Positions 25,268 to 36,271 of a stretch of DNA of 64,000 nt are shown piece after piece (position 1 is the first letter of the stretch; every line of letters begins with the position of its first letter). The notes under the pieces are model-generated. The model saw only the letters and a list, made by a program, of their open reading frames with translations, made no database searches and had not been told where the DNA came from. The stretch spans positions 1,922,001-1,986,000 of the forward strand of contig NC_007404.1 of the NCBI RefSeq assembly GCF_000012745.1. Reading direction: 5' to 3'. Both the position numbers and the translations under genes were made by a program. Origin of the DNA: Thiobacillus denitrificans ATCC 25259 (GTDB lineage Bacteria > Pseudomonadota > Gammaproteobacteria > Burkholderiales > Thiobacillaceae).

Positions 25268-25549
25268 ATGGATGACGCATCCGCCGACGCACCTTTCATC
25301 ATTCGCGGCATCACGACCAAGGGCGCCCGCTTCCGCCCGAGCGACTGGGCCGAACGGCTGGCGGGCGCGTTTGCGGTAATTGACCCGAATCACCGCACGA
25401 ATTATTCGCCTTACGTGCAGCCGAAGACGCTCGACGGCATCACCTGCATCGTGGTCGACAAGAAACTCAAGACGACCGACACCAACGCCTACCGCTTCCT
25501 GCAGAACTTCGCGCGAAGCAACGAACTGGTGACCGAGAACGCCGACTGA
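25268..25549 (+). CDS. DUF3579-family protein
   Basis: The ATG at 25268 gives 93 residues (MDDASADAPFIIRGITTKGARFRPSDWAERLAG...). This matches DUF3579, known mainly from betaproteobacteria; no function is established. An upstream frame (from 25229) adds an unlikely N-terminus. It is convergent with rpsT across a shared terminator. Confidence 0.8.
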   Translation: MDDASADAPFIIRGITTKGARFRPSDWAERLAGAFAVIDPNHRTNYSPYVQPKTLDGITCIVVDKKLKTTDTNAYRFLQNFARSNELVTENAD

Positions 25550-25564
25550 CACGCCGGACGCGCA

Positions 25565-25596
25565 ATAAAAAACGCCGCTTTCGCGGCGTTTTTTAT
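25565..25596. terminator. Bidirectional terminator between DUF3579 and rpsT
   Basis: ATAAAAAACGCCGC (25565-25578) and GCGGCGTTTTTTAT (25583-25596) enclose TTTC. A-rich and T-rich flanks make it active on both strands. Confidence 0.85.
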
Positions 25597-25627
25597 CAGA
25601 CCCGAACTCGTCGGGTCGAGGTGCAGC

Positions 25628-25891
25628 TCAGGCCATGCCTTTGACGGCAAGCGACAGACGGCTCTTATGGCGCGCAGCCTTGTTCTTGTGGATGATTTGC
25701 TTGTCGGCGATGCTGTCGATCACGCTGACCGACGACTGGTAGACGGCCTGCGCCGCAGCCTTGTCGCCTGCCTCGATCGCCTTGCGCACTTTCTTGATCG
25801 CCGTACGCAGTTCCGAGCGCTGGCTCATGTTGTGGTCGCGCTGCGCGGATGCCTGACGTGCGCGCTTGCGCGCCTGGGCGGAGTTCGCCAT
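25628..25891 (-). CDS. rpsT: Ribosomal protein S20
   Basis: The ATG at 25891 gives 87 residues, rich in Lys, Arg and Ala with the usual [13 protein letters not shown] start. S20 binds 16S rRNA. The only long promoter-facing gap is toward murJ on the other strand. Confidence 0.98.
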   Translation of the reverse strand: MANSAQARKRARQASAQRDHNMSQRSELRTAIKKVRKAIEAGDKAAAQAVYQSSVSVIDSIADKQIIHKNKAARHKSRLSLAVKGMA

Positions 25892-26082
25892 GTATTCTGC
25901 TCCTGTAATCTCAGCCAGCGGCTGAGGCAATAATCTGTAGGGCGCCCCGACACTGATCAGGGGCTTTGCATCAAAGCCGGCAATTGTACGAGACAAACGG
26001 CCGACAAATCAAGCCGCCCCCCCGTGCGGTTGCGGCACCCCCGCCGGGGGGCCACAATGCGCGCACAATTACGGCGCGCCCC

Positions 26083-27621
26083 ATGAATCTTCTCAAAGCC
26101 CTCGCTGCGGTCAGCAGCATGACCCTGCTCTCACGCATCCTGGGATTCGCCCGCGACACGATCATCGCCCGGGTCTTTGGCGCCGGCATGCTGACCGATG
26201 CTTTCTTCGTGGCGTTCAAGATCCCCAACCTGTTGCGGCGCCTCTTCGCCGAGGGCGCGTTTTCCCAGGCTTTCGTGCCGATTCTCGCCGAATACAAGAA
26301 CCGCAAGGGGCATGACGCGACGCGCGTGCTCGTCAGCCAGGTCGGCACCGCACTGACCCTCGCGCTGGTCGCGGTCGCCGTGCTCGGCATCCTCGGCGCG
26401 CCGTGGATCGCCTATATCAGTGCGCCGGGTTTTCGCGCCGACCCGCAAAAGTTCGAATTGACGGTGACCCTGCTGCGCATCACCTTCCCCTACATCATCT
26501 TCATTTCGCTGGTGGCGCTCGCGGCAGGCGTTCTCAATACCTGGAGCCGTTTTTCCGTGCCCGCGTTCGCGCCGGTCCTGCTCAACGTCGCGATGATCGC
26601 CGCGGCACTCGGGCTCGCACCCTATTTCGACCCGCCTGTCCTTGCGCTCGGCTGGGGGGTCGCGCTCGGGGGCGTGCTGCAGCTCGCATGGATGCTGCCG
26701 CACCTCGCGAAGCTCGACATGCTGCCGCGCCCGGCCCGGCATTTCGACGACCCCGGCGTACGCCGCGTCCTCAAGCTGATGGCGCCCGCGACGCTCGGCG
26801 TTTCGGTCGCGCAGATCAGCCTCTTGATCAACACGATTTTCGCCTCCTTCCTCGCGACCGGCAGCGTGTCGTGGCTCTATTACGCCGACCGGCTGATGGA
26901 GTTTCCGACCGGCATGCTCGGCGTGGCGCTCGGCACCATCCTGCTGCCAAGCCTCGCCAAGCACTACGCGGACGACTCGCCAGCCGACTATTCGCGACTC
27001 CTCGACTGGGGCCTGCGCCTCACGCTGCTGCTCGCGTTGCCGTCAGCGGCGGCACTGGCCGTGCTCGCGGTGCCGCTCATCACGACGCTCTTCCACTACG
27101 GTGCCTTCACGGCCGCAGACGTGACGATGACGCAGCGCGCGCTGGTCGCCTACAGCCTCGGACTCGTCGGCCTGATCCTCGTCAAGGTGCTGGCACCCGG
27201 TTTCTATGCGCGGCAGAACATCCGCACGCCGGTGAAGATCGCGCTCTTCACGCTCGTCGCTACCCAGCTCATGAACCTGGCGTTCATCGTCCCGCTCGGT
27301 CACGCCGGACTCGCGCTGGCGATCGGGCTCGGTGCCTGTCTCAACGCAGGATGGCTACTCCATCTGCTGAAGAAGCAGGGAATCTACCGCCCGCAACCGG
27401 GCTGGTTCGGCTATTCACTGCGCCTGACGGTGGCCGTCGGTATCATGGGAGCCGCGCTGTTCTTCGCCATGGGCACGGCGTCGTGGTGGCTCGCGGCCGA
27501 CTTTCTCGAGCGCCTGCTCAGGCTGTCGCTGCTCGTCGGCGGCGGCGCGCTGCTGTACTTCGCCGCGCTCGGCGTCATGGGCTTCCGCCCCGCGCAATTC
27601 GCGCGCCGCGCGGCGGAATAA
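26083..27621 (+). CDS. murJ: Lipid II flippase MurJ
   Basis: The ATG at 26083 gives 512 residues with about 14 membrane helices. The start [25 protein letters not shown] is diagnostic. MurJ flips lipid II for peptidoglycan synthesis. It heads a run to ribF, ileS, lspA, fkpB and ispH, all plus strand. Confidence 0.97.
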   Translation: MNLLKALAAVSSMTLLSRILGFARDTIIARVFGAGMLTDAFFVAFKIPNLLRRLFAEGAFSQAFVPILAEYKNRKGHDATRVLVSQVGTALTLALVAVAVLGILGAPWIAYISAPGFRADPQKFELTVTLLRITFPYIIFISLVALAAGVLNTWSRFSVPAFAPVLLNVAMIAAALGLAPYFDPPVLALGWGVALGGVLQLAWMLPHLAKLDMLPRPARHFDDPGVRRVLKLMAPATLGVSVAQISLLINTIFASFLATGSVSWLYYADRLMEFPTGMLGVALGTILLPSLAKHYADDSPADYSRLLDWGLRLTLLLALPSAAALAVLAVPLITTLFHYGAFTAADVTMTQRALVAYSLGLVGLILVKVLAPGFYARQNIRTPVKIALFTLVATQLMNLAFIVPLGHAGLALAIGLGACLNAGWLLHLLKKQGIYRPQPGWFGYSLRLTVAVGIMGAALFFAMGTASWWLAADFLERLLRLSLLVGGGALLYFAALGVMGFRPAQFARRAAE

Positions 27622-27677
27622 GCCGCTGAATCGGCTAGAATCAGTCCTTTTCGCGCTCTGTTCCTTCGGCCCGATTC

Positions 27678-28607
27678 ATGCGCATCACCCACGGTTTTCG
27701 TCCGCTCGGCACGGCCCACGCCGTCACGATCGGCAACTTTGACGGCCTGCACCTGGGGCACCAGGCCATGCTCGCCCGGCTGCAGGCAGTCGCGCGGGCG
27801 CGAGGGCTGTCGAGCTGCGTCTTGAGCTTCGAGCCGCACCCGCGTGAATTCTTCGCTCCCGAGCAGGCACCCGCGCGTCTGTCGAGCCTGCGTGAGAAGG
27901 CAGAGTGCCTGCAGCGTCTCGGCGTCGACCGCTTCCATGTGTTCCGCTTCGACCGCCCCTTCTCGAGCCTGTCGGCCGAGGCCTTCATCGAGCAGGTGCT
28001 CGGGCATACGCTGCAGGCGCGTTATGTCCTAGTCGGCGACGATTTCCGCTACGGCGCCAAGCGTGCGGGCGACTTTGCGCTGTTGCAGCAGGCCGGCGCT
28101 CATCTCGGCTTCGACGCCGAACATCTGCCGACGGTCGAGATCGCAGGCGAACGCGCCTCGTCGACCGCCGTGCGCCAGGCGCTTGCGGCCGGCGAACTCC
28201 ACCACGCCGGCTGCCTCCTCGGGCGGCCTTACAGCATTTCGGGGCGCGTCGTGCACGGCGACAAGCTTGGGCGGGCGATCGGCTTCCCGACTGCCAACAT
28301 TCAGCTCAGGCACAACCGGCCGCCGCTCATGGGCATCTACGCGGTCGAACTGTGCGGGCTCAATGGTGCGCCGCTGCAAGGCGTCGCGAGCCTCGGCAGA
28401 CGGCCGACCGTAAAGGGCGCCGACGCGGTACCGGTGCTCGAAGTGCACCTGTTCGACTTTGACGCCGACATCTACGGCCGCCGTGTGCGAGTGGACTTCC
28501 TGCACAAGCTGCGCGACGAGGAAAGATACCCGGACCTCGACAGCCTCGTCGCGCAAATCCGCCGCGACGTCGAGGACGCGCGGCAGTTTCTCGCCAAGAC
28601 CCGATAA
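27678..28607 (+). CDS. ribF: Bifunctional riboflavin kinase/FAD synthetase
   Basis: This 309-residue enzyme makes FMN and FAD. The nucleotidyltransferase start is TIGNFDGLHLGHQ; the C-terminal kinase half carries GRPYSISGRVVHGDKLGRAIGFPTANI. It is spaced 56 bases from murJ and 12 from ileS. Confidence 0.97.
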   Translation: MRITHGFRPLGTAHAVTIGNFDGLHLGHQAMLARLQAVARARGLSSCVLSFEPHPREFFAPEQAPARLSSLREKAECLQRLGVDRFHVFRFDRPFSSLSAEAFIEQVLGHTLQARYVLVGDDFRYGAKRAGDFALLQQAGAHLGFDAEHLPTVEIAGERASSTAVRQALAAGELHHAGCLLGRPYSISGRVVHGDKLGRAIGFPTANIQLRHNRPPLMGIYAVELCGLNGAPLQGVASLGRRPTVKGADAVPVLEVHLFDFDADIYGRRVRVDFLHKLRDEERYPDLDSLVAQIRRDVEDARQFLAKTR

Positions 28608-28619
28608 AACGCTGCCTCC

Positions 28620-31409
28620 ATGCCTGATTACAAGAGCACGCTCAATCTGCCCGACACCCCCTTCCCGATGCGCGGCGACCTCGCCAAGCGCGAGCCCGGC
28701 TGGGTGAAAAGCTGGCAGGAGAAGAAACGCTACGAGGCGATCCGCGCGGCCGCCGCGGGACGGCCGAAGTTCATCCTGCACGACGGTCCGCCCTACGCCA
28801 ACGGCGACATCCACATCGGACACGCGGTCAACAAGATACTCAAGGACATCATCGTCAAGGCGAAGACGCTCTCCGGCTTCGATGCGCCCTACGTGCCGGG
28901 CTGGGACTGCCACGGCCTGCCGATCGAATTGCAGGTCGAGAAAACCCACGGAAAGGATATTCCGCCGGCAAAATTCCGCGAGCTCTGTCGCGCCTACGCC
29001 GCCGAACAGATCGAGCGCCAGAAGGCCGACTTCATCCGCCTCGGCGTGCTCGGCGACTGGTCCAATCCCTACCGCACGATGGACTTCCAGTTCGAGGCCG
29101 ACACGCTGCGCGTGCTCGGGCAAATCCAGCAGGCGGGCTTCCTGTACCAGGGCGCCAAGCCGGTGCACTGGTGCGTCGACTGCGGCTCGGCGCTGGCCGA
29201 GGCCGAAGTCGAATACGAGGACAAGAACTCCCCGGCGATCGACGTCGGCTTCGCAGTGGCCGACCGCGCCGACCTCGCGCGCCGCTTCGACGTCGCAGCG
29301 ATCGACACACCGGTCCAGATCGTGATCTGGACGACGACACCATGGACCTTGCCGGCCAATCAGGCCGTCGCGCTGCATCCCGACTTCCCGTACACCCTCG
29401 TGCGCACGGCGCGAGGCTTGCTCGTCCTGGCCGAGAGCCTGCGTGAAGCGGCGCTCGTGCGCTATGGCCTCGCCGACGGTGCCGAAATCCTCGCGCACAC
29501 GACGGGCCAGATGCTCGAAGGGCTGCCGTTGTGGCACCCCTTCCAGGACCGCCAGGTCCCGGTCATCGTCGGCGAGCACGTCACGGCCGACGCCGGCACC
29601 GGCGCGGTGCACACGGCGCCCGGCCACGGCCTCGACGACTACGTCGTCGGCAGCCGCTACGGCCTCAAGGTCGACAATCCGGTCGGCGACGACGGCCGCT
29701 TCTACGCCAGCGTGCCGCTCGTCGGCGGCATGAGCATCTGGCAGGCCAACCCGCTGATCGTCGAAACGCTCGAGGCCAGCGGCGCCCTGCTCGCGCACGA
29801 GAAGCTGCTGCACAGCTACCCGCATTGCTGGCGCCACAAGACGCCGATCATCTTCCGCGCGACACGGCAGTGGTTCATCGGCATGGATTCCGCGGGTCAG
29901 GACTCAGGAGTCAGGGATCAGGGGGCGACGCTGCGCGAACAGGCGATGAAAGCGGTCGAGGCGACGCAATTCTTCCCGCACTGGGGCCGCGCGCGGCTCG
30001 AGGCGATGATCCGGAACCGTCCGGACTGGTGCGTGTCGCGCCAGCGCAACTGGGGCGTGCCGATGCCGTTCTTTACGCACAGGGAGACCGGCGCGCTGCA
30101 TCCGAGGACGACCGAACTGCTCGAAATCGTCGCGCAGCGTGTCGAGACCGCGGGCATCGAAGCGTGGTTCGCGCTCGACCCCGCCGAACTGCTCGGCGAT
30201 GACGCGGCGCACTACGACAAGACCGGGCATACGCTCGACGTCTGGTTCGACTCCGGCGTGACCCACGCGTGCGTGCTGAAGCGGCGCTCCGAGCTTGCGC
30301 ATCCGGCCGATCTCTACCTCGAGGGCTCGGACCAGCATCGCGGCTGGTTCCAGTCTTCCCTGCTCACCGGCTGCGCGACCGACGGGCGCGCGCCCTACGA
30401 TGCGCTGCTGACGCACGGCTTCGTCGTCGATGGCAAAGGCCACAAGATGAGCAAGTCGAAAGGCAACGTGATCGCGCCGCAGAAGGTCATGGACCAGTAC
30501 GGCGCCGACATCCTTCGGCTGTGGGTGGCGACGACCGATTATTCGGGCGAGTTGTCGATCTCCGACGAGATCCTGAAACGCGTGGTCGAGGGCTACCGAC
30601 GCATTCGCAACACGCTGAAGTTCCTGCTTGCCAATCTGTCGGACTTCGATCCCCGCGAGCATGCGATGTCGGTCGACGAATGGCTCGAAATCGACCGCTA
30701 CGCGCTCGCAATGACCCGTCGCCTGCAGGGCGAACTGCAGCGCCACTACGACGCCTACGAATTCCACTTCATCGTGCAGAAGCTGCAGAGCTTCTGTTCG
30801 GAAGACCTGGGCGGCTTCTATCTCGACATCCTCAAGGACCGCCTCTACACGAGCGCGGGGGACAGCCGCGCGCGGCGCGCGGCGCAAAATGCGCTCCACC
30901 ACCTGACCCACGCACTGGTGCGGTGGATGGCGCCCATTCTGTCGTTCACCGGCGAGGAGGTGTGGACCCAGCTTGCCGACGCCGACGACTCGGTGTTTCT
31001 GCATACCAGGCACGTGCTCCCCGAACAGGGCGGCGAAGACGAACTGCTCGAACGCTGGGCACGCATCCGCGCACTGCGCGCCGAGGTACAAAAGGAACTC
31101 GAAACCGTGCGCGTCGCCGGCGCCATCGGCTCGTCGCTGCAGGCCGAAGTGACGCTGCATGCTACGCCGTCGACCGCCGCGCTCCTGAGCTCGCTCGCCG
31201 ATGACCTGCGCTTCGTGCTGATCACCTCGCAGGCGCGCGTCGTGGGGGCGGATGCCGACCGCGTCGAGGTCGCGCCGAGCGCGGCGAAGAAATGCGACCG
31301 CTGCTGGCACTACCGCGACGACGTCGACGCGCACCCCGAGCACCCGGGCTTGTGCGGCCGCTGCGTCAGCAATCTCTTCGGAGACGGCGAGGCGCGCCGC
31401 CATGCGTAA
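28620..31409 (+). CDS. ileS: Isoleucyl-tRNA synthetase
   Basis: This 929-residue class I enzyme has HIGH at 65-68, the CP1 editing domain and KMSKS (KMSKSKGN). A C-terminal zinc motif is CDRCWHY...CGRC. The last bases overlap the lspA start (ATGCGTAA). Confidence 0.98.
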   Translation: MPDYKSTLNLPDTPFPMRGDLAKREPGWVKSWQEKKRYEAIRAAAAGRPKFILHDGPPYANGDIHIGHAVNKILKDIIVKAKTLSGFDAPYVPGWDCHGLPIELQVEKTHGKDIPPAKFRELCRAYAAEQIERQKADFIRLGVLGDWSNPYRTMDFQFEADTLRVLGQIQQAGFLYQGAKPVHWCVDCGSALAEAEVEYEDKNSPAIDVGFAVADRADLARRFDVAAIDTPVQIVIWTTTPWTLPANQAVALHPDFPYTLVRTARGLLVLAESLREAALVRYGLADGAEILAHTTGQMLEGLPLWHPFQDRQVPVIVGEHVTADAGTGAVHTAPGHGLDDYVVGSRYGLKVDNPVGDDGRFYASVPLVGGMSIWQANPLIVETLEASGALLAHEKLLHSYPHCWRHKTPIIFRATRQWFIGMDSAGQDSGVRDQGATLREQAMKAVEATQFFPHWGRARLEAMIRNRPDWCVSRQRNWGVPMPFFTHRETGALHPRTTELLEIVAQRVETAGIEAWFALDPAELLGDDAAHYDKTGHTLDVWFDSGVTHACVLKRRSELAHPADLYLEGSDQHRGWFQSSLLTGCATDGRAPYDALLTHGFVVDGKGHKMSKSKGNVIAPQKVMDQYGADILRLWVATTDYSGELSISDEILKRVVEGYRRIRNTLKFLLANLSDFDPREHAMSVDEWLEIDRYALAMTRRLQGELQRHYDAYEFHFIVQKLQSFCSEDLGGFYLDILKDRLYTSAGDSRARRAAQNALHHLTHALVRWMAPILSFTGEEVWTQLADADDSVFLHTRHVLPEQGGEDELLERWARIRALRAEVQKELETVRVAGAIGSSLQAEVTLHATPSTAALLSSLADDLRFVLITSQARVVGADADRVEVAPSAAKKCDRCWHYRDDVDAHPEHPGLCGRCVSNLFGDGEARRHA

Positions 31410-31899
31410 ACCCGCGACGCCTGCGATGCGCAAGTGGCTGGGCCTCGCCTTCGCCATCATCGTCGCGGACCACCTGACCAAGTTCTGGGTCTCGTCGACT
31501 CTCGAATACCAGGAAGCGATTCCGGTCCTGCCGTTCTTTTCGCTCGTGCTCGTGCACAACACCGGCGCCGCATTCAGCTTTCTCGCGAACGCGGGCGGCT
31601 GGCAGCGCTGGTTCTTCATCGCGGTCGGCATCGTCGCCACCGTGATCATCGTGCGACTGCTCGGGCGCCACGGCGACGAGCCCCGGCTGGCGCTTCCGCT
31701 CGCACTTGTCCTCGGCGGCGCGCTCGGCAACGTGATCGACCGCGTCGTGCTGGGGCACGTCGTCGATTTCCTGTATTTCCACTATCGAAGCTTCGCCTGG
31801 CCTGCATTCAACGTTGCCGATTCGGCGATCACCGTCGGCGCGGCCCTGCTGATCTGGGACAGCCTGCGCGGCAAGCCGAGCCCGGCCAAGGAATCATGA
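31402..31899 (+). CDS. lspA: Lipoprotein signal peptidase
   Basis: The ATG at 31402 (overlapping ileS) gives 165 residues with four membrane helices. Catalytic aspartates are in GNVIDRV and FNVADSAI. LspA cleaves prolipoproteins. fkpB starts within its stop (ATGA, 31896-31899). Confidence 0.96.
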   Translation: MRKPATPAMRKWLGLAFAIIVADHLTKFWVSSTLEYQEAIPVLPFFSLVLVHNTGAAFSFLANAGGWQRWFFIAVGIVATVIIVRLLGRHGDEPRLALPLALVLGGALGNVIDRVVLGHVVDFLYFHYRSFAWPAFNVADSAITVGAALLIWDSLRGKPSPAKES

Positions 31900-32333
31900 G
31901 CTCGCGCGCCGTCGCCGCCGGCGACACGCTCGAACTTCGCTACGCGCTGCGTCCGCGCGGAGGCGACGATCTCGTCTCGAACTTCGACGACCCTGAAGCC
32001 GAAACGCTGACGCTCGGCGATGGCACGCTGTCGCCTGCGCTCGAAGCCTGGCTGATCGACCTGACGCCGGGCGAACGTCACGTCTTCCTGCTCGATCCCG
32101 GGCAGGCTTTCGGCCAGAGCGACCCCGGGCTGATTCAAACGCTCGCAAAGACCGATCTGCCGCCGGACATGGAATTCGTACGCGATCATCTGGTCGAATT
32201 CGCGATGCCCGGCGGCCAGACCCTCGCCGGGCGCATTCTCGAAGTCGCCGACGACGCGATCAAGGTCGACTTCAATCACCCTCTCGCCGACCTCTCGATC
32301 GAATTCGAGGTCGAAGTCGTTCGCATCCTCTGA
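31896..32333 (+). CDS. fkpB: FKBP-type peptidyl-prolyl isomerase
   Basis: The ATG at 31896 gives 145 residues, an SlpA/FkpB-type PPIase (LELRYALRP..., with the inserted-flap segment [15 protein letters not shown]). It may act as a chaperone. It lies between lspA and ispH, a conserved order. Confidence 0.93.
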   Translation: MSSRAVAAGDTLELRYALRPRGGDDLVSNFDDPEAETLTLGDGTLSPALEAWLIDLTPGERHVFLLDPGQAFGQSDPGLIQTLAKTDLPPDMEFVRDHLVEFAMPGGQTLAGRILEVADDAIKVDFNHPLADLSIEFEVEVVRIL

Positions 32334-32346
32334 CGGAAGATCGTTC

Positions 32347-33273
32347 ATGACCCCCACCGTTCTGCTCGCCAATCCGCGCGGCTTCTGCGCCGGCGTCGAC
32401 CGCGCGATCGCGATCGTCGAACGCGCGCTGGAAAAATTCGGCGCACCGATCTACGTGCGCCACGAAGTCGTCCACAACACCTTCGTCGTCGACGACCTCA
32501 AGCGCAAGGGTGCCGTTTTTGTCGAGGAACTGTCCGAGGTGCCGGCCGGCGCGACCGTCATTTTCAGTGCACACGGCGTGTCTCAAGCTGTGCGCACTGA
32601 AGCCGCAGCCCGCGGGCTGACCGTGTTCGACGCGACCTGCCCGCTTGTCACCAAGGTCCACGTCGAAGTCAGCAAGATGCGCGACAAGGGATACGAGATC
32701 GTGATGATCGGCCACAAAGGACACCCCGAGGTCGAAGGCACGCTCGGCCAGTCCGCCGGCGGCATGTACCTCGTCGAGACGCCCGGCGACGTCGCGACGC
32801 TCGAGGTAACGAATCCCGACTGCCTCGCCTACGTTACCCAGACTACACTCTCGGTCGACGACGCCGCACGCGTGGTCGATGCCCTGCGCGCGCGCTTCCC
32901 CACGATCACGGGGCCAAAGAAGGACGACATCTGTTATGCGACGCAAAACCGCCAGGATGCAGTGAAGCATCTGGCGTCGCAGTGCGACGTCGTCATCGTC
33001 GTGGGATCGCCGACCAGTTCGAATTCGAACCGCCTGCGGGAGGTCGCGGAGAACCTGGGGATAGCGGCCTACATGGTCGACAATGCCGACGAGATCGACC
33101 CGCGGTGGGTATCGGGAAACCAACGCGTCGGCGTGACCGCCGGGGCGTCGGCACCCGACGTGCTGGTGCGGGCAGTGATCGATCGCCTGGAACGACTGGG
33201 GATATGTTCGGTGAGCGAGCTCGATGGGGTGCAGGAGAAGGTCGGATTCCCTCTGCCGAGAGAGTTGGCGTAA
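32347..33273 (+). CDS. ispH: 4-hydroxy-3-methylbut-2-enyl diphosphate reductase
   Basis: This 308-residue 4Fe-4S enzyme ends the MEP isoprenoid route. Cluster cysteines are in [18 protein letters not shown] and [10 protein letters not shown]. The E in KGHPEVEGT and the SNSNRL segment bind substrate. It is the last plus gene before the pilin operon. The 287 bases after it hold no gene I can support. Confidence 0.97.
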   Translation: MTPTVLLANPRGFCAGVDRAIAIVERALEKFGAPIYVRHEVVHNTFVVDDLKRKGAVFVEELSEVPAGATVIFSAHGVSQAVRTEAAARGLTVFDATCPLVTKVHVEVSKMRDKGYEIVMIGHKGHPEVEGTLGQSAGGMYLVETPGDVATLEVTNPDCLAYVTQTTLSVDDAARVVDALRARFPTITGPKKDDICYATQNRQDAVKHLASQCDVVIVVGSPTSSNSNRLREVAENLGIAAYMVDNADEIDPRWVSGNQRVGVTAGASAPDVLVRAVIDRLERLGICSVSELDGVQEKVGFPLPRELA

Positions 33274-33567
33274 AAATAGCCTTGGGCAGGGCGGTGCCAA
33301 GCCGGCACCTGCGTGGCCCCGACAAATGGTCACCTCAGGGCAATTTTCCTGCGGTCGCGCCGGGAAACCTGCCCGGCGACGACGTTCCTTAGATTGGCGC
33401 AGAACCCTGTCCTGCGGGGCCCCGCTCGGGCGCGCGGTCGACCGTGGTACGGAACGGTTGAGCCGCTGCAAAACGTCATAGCCGACCTCTCGGTCCTCTA
33501 CCGGGGACCCGCCGAGATCACCTGCACCTCCAAACCAGTCCTGACGATTTCCGCCCAAAGCTAAAAA

Positions 33568-33593
33568 GAATCGGGGCCCGAAGGCCCCGATTC
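33568..33593 (-). terminator. Terminator of the minor-pilin operon
   Basis: GAATCGGGGCC-CGAA-GGCCCCGATTC lies 21 bases beyond the pilV-like stop and is followed on the minus strand by CTTTTTAG. Confidence 0.8.
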
Positions 33594-33613
33594 CGTGACT
33601 ACGCGTGTGCGTG

Positions 33614-36271
33614 TCAGCGCCGCGCCTCGACGTTGGTTTGTTGTTTTTGCAGGAGCGTCGCCGAGCTCGAGGTACCATCCACATCCGCCAGCGCCGAGGT
33701 TATCGATGCCAGGGTGCAGGAACCCGTGGTCGATCCGTTGCAAGGCGTACCGCCTGGCGAGAGATAGGTATACGTCCCCCCGGTGGGATCGACGGCGATG
33801 GTAATGGCGCCGGTCCATCCTTTCGGCACGACGCAGGAGTAGACCAGCTTCTCGTTACTGCCAGCGCCCGTCACAGCCTTGTTGGTGCAAGTACCGCTGG
33901 ATGTTCCGCTGAACGTAATCGCCGTGTCGGCCGCGGTAACAGCCGGCTGCGGTGCTCCGTTCGGGAAGTTGGCGTTCGTGATTTGGCCAGTCAGGGTCAC
34001 CGTGTCGCCGAAGGCGATGACCTGGCCGACCGTCGTCGCATTAGCCACTGTCATGGACGAAGTGGAGAGCGATCTGCTGGTAGCGTCGTCGAACGTGTAT
34101 ACCGATCCCGTACTGCCGACGGTCAGGGTGCCGGTCCAGCCGTTCGAGACGGTACACGAGTAGTACCACGCGTAAACATCCGAGTCGCCGACCTGGGCAC
34201 TGCATGGGCTGATGACCGAGCCCGACGTCGTGTTGAGCGTCACCGTGATCGGCGATGCCGGGGTGCCCGTCTCGGCCACGTTGGCAGATCCATTCCCTTT
34301 CACGACCTTCCCCGTGATGGAATGTGCCGTCCCCGCGGCCGGACGGCTCACGGTGATCGTGTCGGCCAGCACATTGCTGCTCAGATTGTCGTATACATCG
34401 GTACCGTAGCTCACGCCGGGCACATAAGTTGGGGGGGTGGGATTTACGTTAACGTTGACGCCACCCGTCACGCCGCTGTTGGAAAGCCGGGCCTTGGCCG
34501 TAATCGTCGACGTCCCCGCGGTTGTGCCGCTCTGCACGGTCACCTTGCCACGGCTGAAGCTGCCGTAATACCTGTTCACGGGGTCGACAATCGCGTTGAT
34601 GGCTTCGCTGGTCACGGTGGCGACACCGGTGTCCGAGGATATCCAGTCGAAGAGCAGCGTGAGATTGGCTTCGTAGAATGGCGCGAATTCCAGCCACGCC
34701 GAGTTCGACGCGGTCTGACTGGCAGTGACCTTGGCAAGCAACGCTGAGTAGTACGCCGTGTCGACGGTGTTTTGCTCGTTCACGCTCGAGGTCGCCGGAT
34801 CGTCTTCGGCGTTGTATATCGTGTCGACGTAGACCGCCCGCGACAGTAGCTGCACCGGATCGGAACCTGAGGGAAGTGTCAGATCGCGTCCACCCAGCGT
34901 CGGCACGGTAACGCCGGAGCCGCCGGAGTCTGTCTTCACTGCGTTTTCCACAACCTTCTCGACGACGTCGACGTAATTGTTCAGGTTGGTCTGATTATTC
35001 AGCAGGAAGTTGTACGGAAGGATGGTGACCTTGCGCAGCTGCCAGTCCTGCATCACGCGCCAGAAACCGTCGACGCGTCCGACGCGGCACGACTCGAGGT
35101 AAGCCCCGTCGGTGACTTCGGTGAAGGCCGAGCCCGAAGCGAGGCTTGCATCCTTGTTGGCGTCGGTGCAGTTCGCCGCACCCACCCCGCCACTGACGCA
35201 GCTCGAATACCAATAATGTTTGTGATCTTCGCTGCCCGTGTAGTCGGAAGTGGGCCGCTTCGGATCGTACTTCGGGTCGTTGGCGGCGCGGTCGTGGTGG
35301 TCACGACAGCAGACGTCGCACTGGGACGGCGGGTTGTTGCCGAGGGGCTGCCCTGTTTTCTTGGTGACGGCTTCACCGGCCTGGTTCACCAGTCGGGAGC
35401 CGTTCCATACCTTGCGCGTGGGCGTGTAGCCTGTGCCGGTCCCGCTGTTGAACTGACACTCGCAGGTAACGCTGCTGAATTCTTCCTGCGAATCCTTCTG
35501 GTAGCCTGCGCCGTCGCGCGAGTAGACGACCGAGTCGAAGCTCACGTTGATCCCGTCACCGCTCTGGGAGACTTCGGGCAGCGGCTTGCTCGATTCCTTG
35601 AACTGGGAGCCCCCGGTGTTGATCGGAACAGGAACAGCGTCCGGCACCCCGACAGGCGTATAACCTGCCACGGGTTTTTGCGTCGAAAAGGCACTGGCCG
35701 TCCCCATCGCCATACGCGCCGGATCCATCGCATAGATCACGCCCTGCAATTCGACCTCCTGAGGTCCGCCCTTGCTGTCGGTCCAGGAAACGGTCACGGT
35801 TGCCAGCTTTGCGGTCGGGTCCGTGCAGGTGCTGCTAAAACTCAATGCGCTGCCGGCCGTTTCGGCCGCGCAGGTCACAGCCCATTCGAGCGAATAGCTG
35901 TCGGTGTAACCACTGACCGTTCCCGAGGGAAGGAGCAGACTGCCGCTGTTTTCGCGTCCCCCGGCGTTATTGGCGATTTCACTGAAACAGAACGTCGGGT
36001 CGGCACATTCGTTCACGCCCGTCGTAGTGGCGTCGTCTTCGAGGCGGGTAAAACCGCGCAGGTCATCCAGTTTCTCCTGAGCCAGGCTGGCCGCGATCGA
36101 GCGCGCCTTGACGAGGCTGCCGTCCTGCATGGCGGCCGCATGGAACCCGGCCAGTCCGAGCAGCGCGACGGCCAGTATCAATGCGGAAAACAGCGCCTCG
36201 ACCAGGCTGAAGCCGCCTTGATGCCGCGTGCCAATTTGACCAGGAAAGCGAGGCATAGCCGTCTCCATCAC
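33614..36271 (-). CDS. Very large PilV-like minor pilin with a long C-terminal adhesin-like region
   Basis: The N-terminus (GGFSLVEALFSALILAVALLGLAGFHAAAM) is a type IV prepilin signal and helix of PilV type. Ordinary PilV is about 150-200 residues; this one is 885. The rest includes a Cys-rich CDVCCRDHHD region, an Ig-like stretch (VATVTSEAINAIV...VTVQSGTTAGTSTITAKA) and, near the end, two repeats each holding YSC-(V)-GWTG. No pilY1 is in the operon. The long part may form a tip adhesin or replace PilY1. Confidence 0.85.
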   Translation of the reverse strand: MMETAMPRFPGQIGTRHQGGFSLVEALFSALILAVALLGLAGFHAAAMQDGSLVKARSIAASLAQEKLDDLRGFTRLEDDATTTGVNECADPTFCFSEIANNAGGRENSGSLLLPSGTVSGYTDSYSLEWAVTCAAETAGSALSFSSTCTDPTAKLATVTVSWTDSKGGPQEVELQGVIYAMDPARMAMGTASAFSTQKPVAGYTPVGVPDAVPVPINTGGSQFKESSKPLPEVSQSGDGINVSFDSVVYSRDGAGYQKDSQEEFSSVTCECQFNSGTGTGYTPTRKVWNGSRLVNQAGEAVTKKTGQPLGNNPPSQCDVCCRDHHDRAANDPKYDPKRPTSDYTGSEDHKHYWYSSCVSGGVGAANCTDANKDASLASGSAFTEVTDGAYLESCRVGRVDGFWRVMQDWQLRKVTILPYNFLLNNQTNLNNYVDVVEKVVENAVKTDSGGSGVTVPTLGGRDLTLPSGSDPVQLLSRAVYVDTIYNAEDDPATSSVNEQNTVDTAYYSALLAKVTASQTASNSAWLEFAPFYEANLTLLFDWISSDTGVATVTSEAINAIVDPVNRYYGSFSRGKVTVQSGTTAGTSTITAKARLSNSGVTGGVNVNVNPTPPTYVPGVSYGTDVYDNLSSNVLADTITVSRPAAGTAHSITGKVVKGNGSANVAETGTPASPITVTLNTTSGSVISPCSAQVGDSDVYAWYYSCTVSNGWTGTLTVGSTGSVYTFDDATSRSLSTSSMTVANATTVGQVIAFGDTVTLTGQITNANFPNGAPQPAVTAADTAITFSGTSSGTCTNKAVTGAGSNEKLVYSCVVPKGWTGAITIAVDPTGGTYTYLSPGGTPCNGSTTGSCTLASITSALADVDGTSSSATLLQKQQTNVEARR

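Noticed and set aside
28029-31730. Two long minus-strand frames opposite ribF/ileS
   Set aside because: They mirror the true coding frame of ileS and have no recognisable domains.
32272-33684. Minus-strand frame across ispH and the following gap
   Set aside because: Its sequence is a shadow of ispH and then low-complexity in the gap, with no family match that I recognise.
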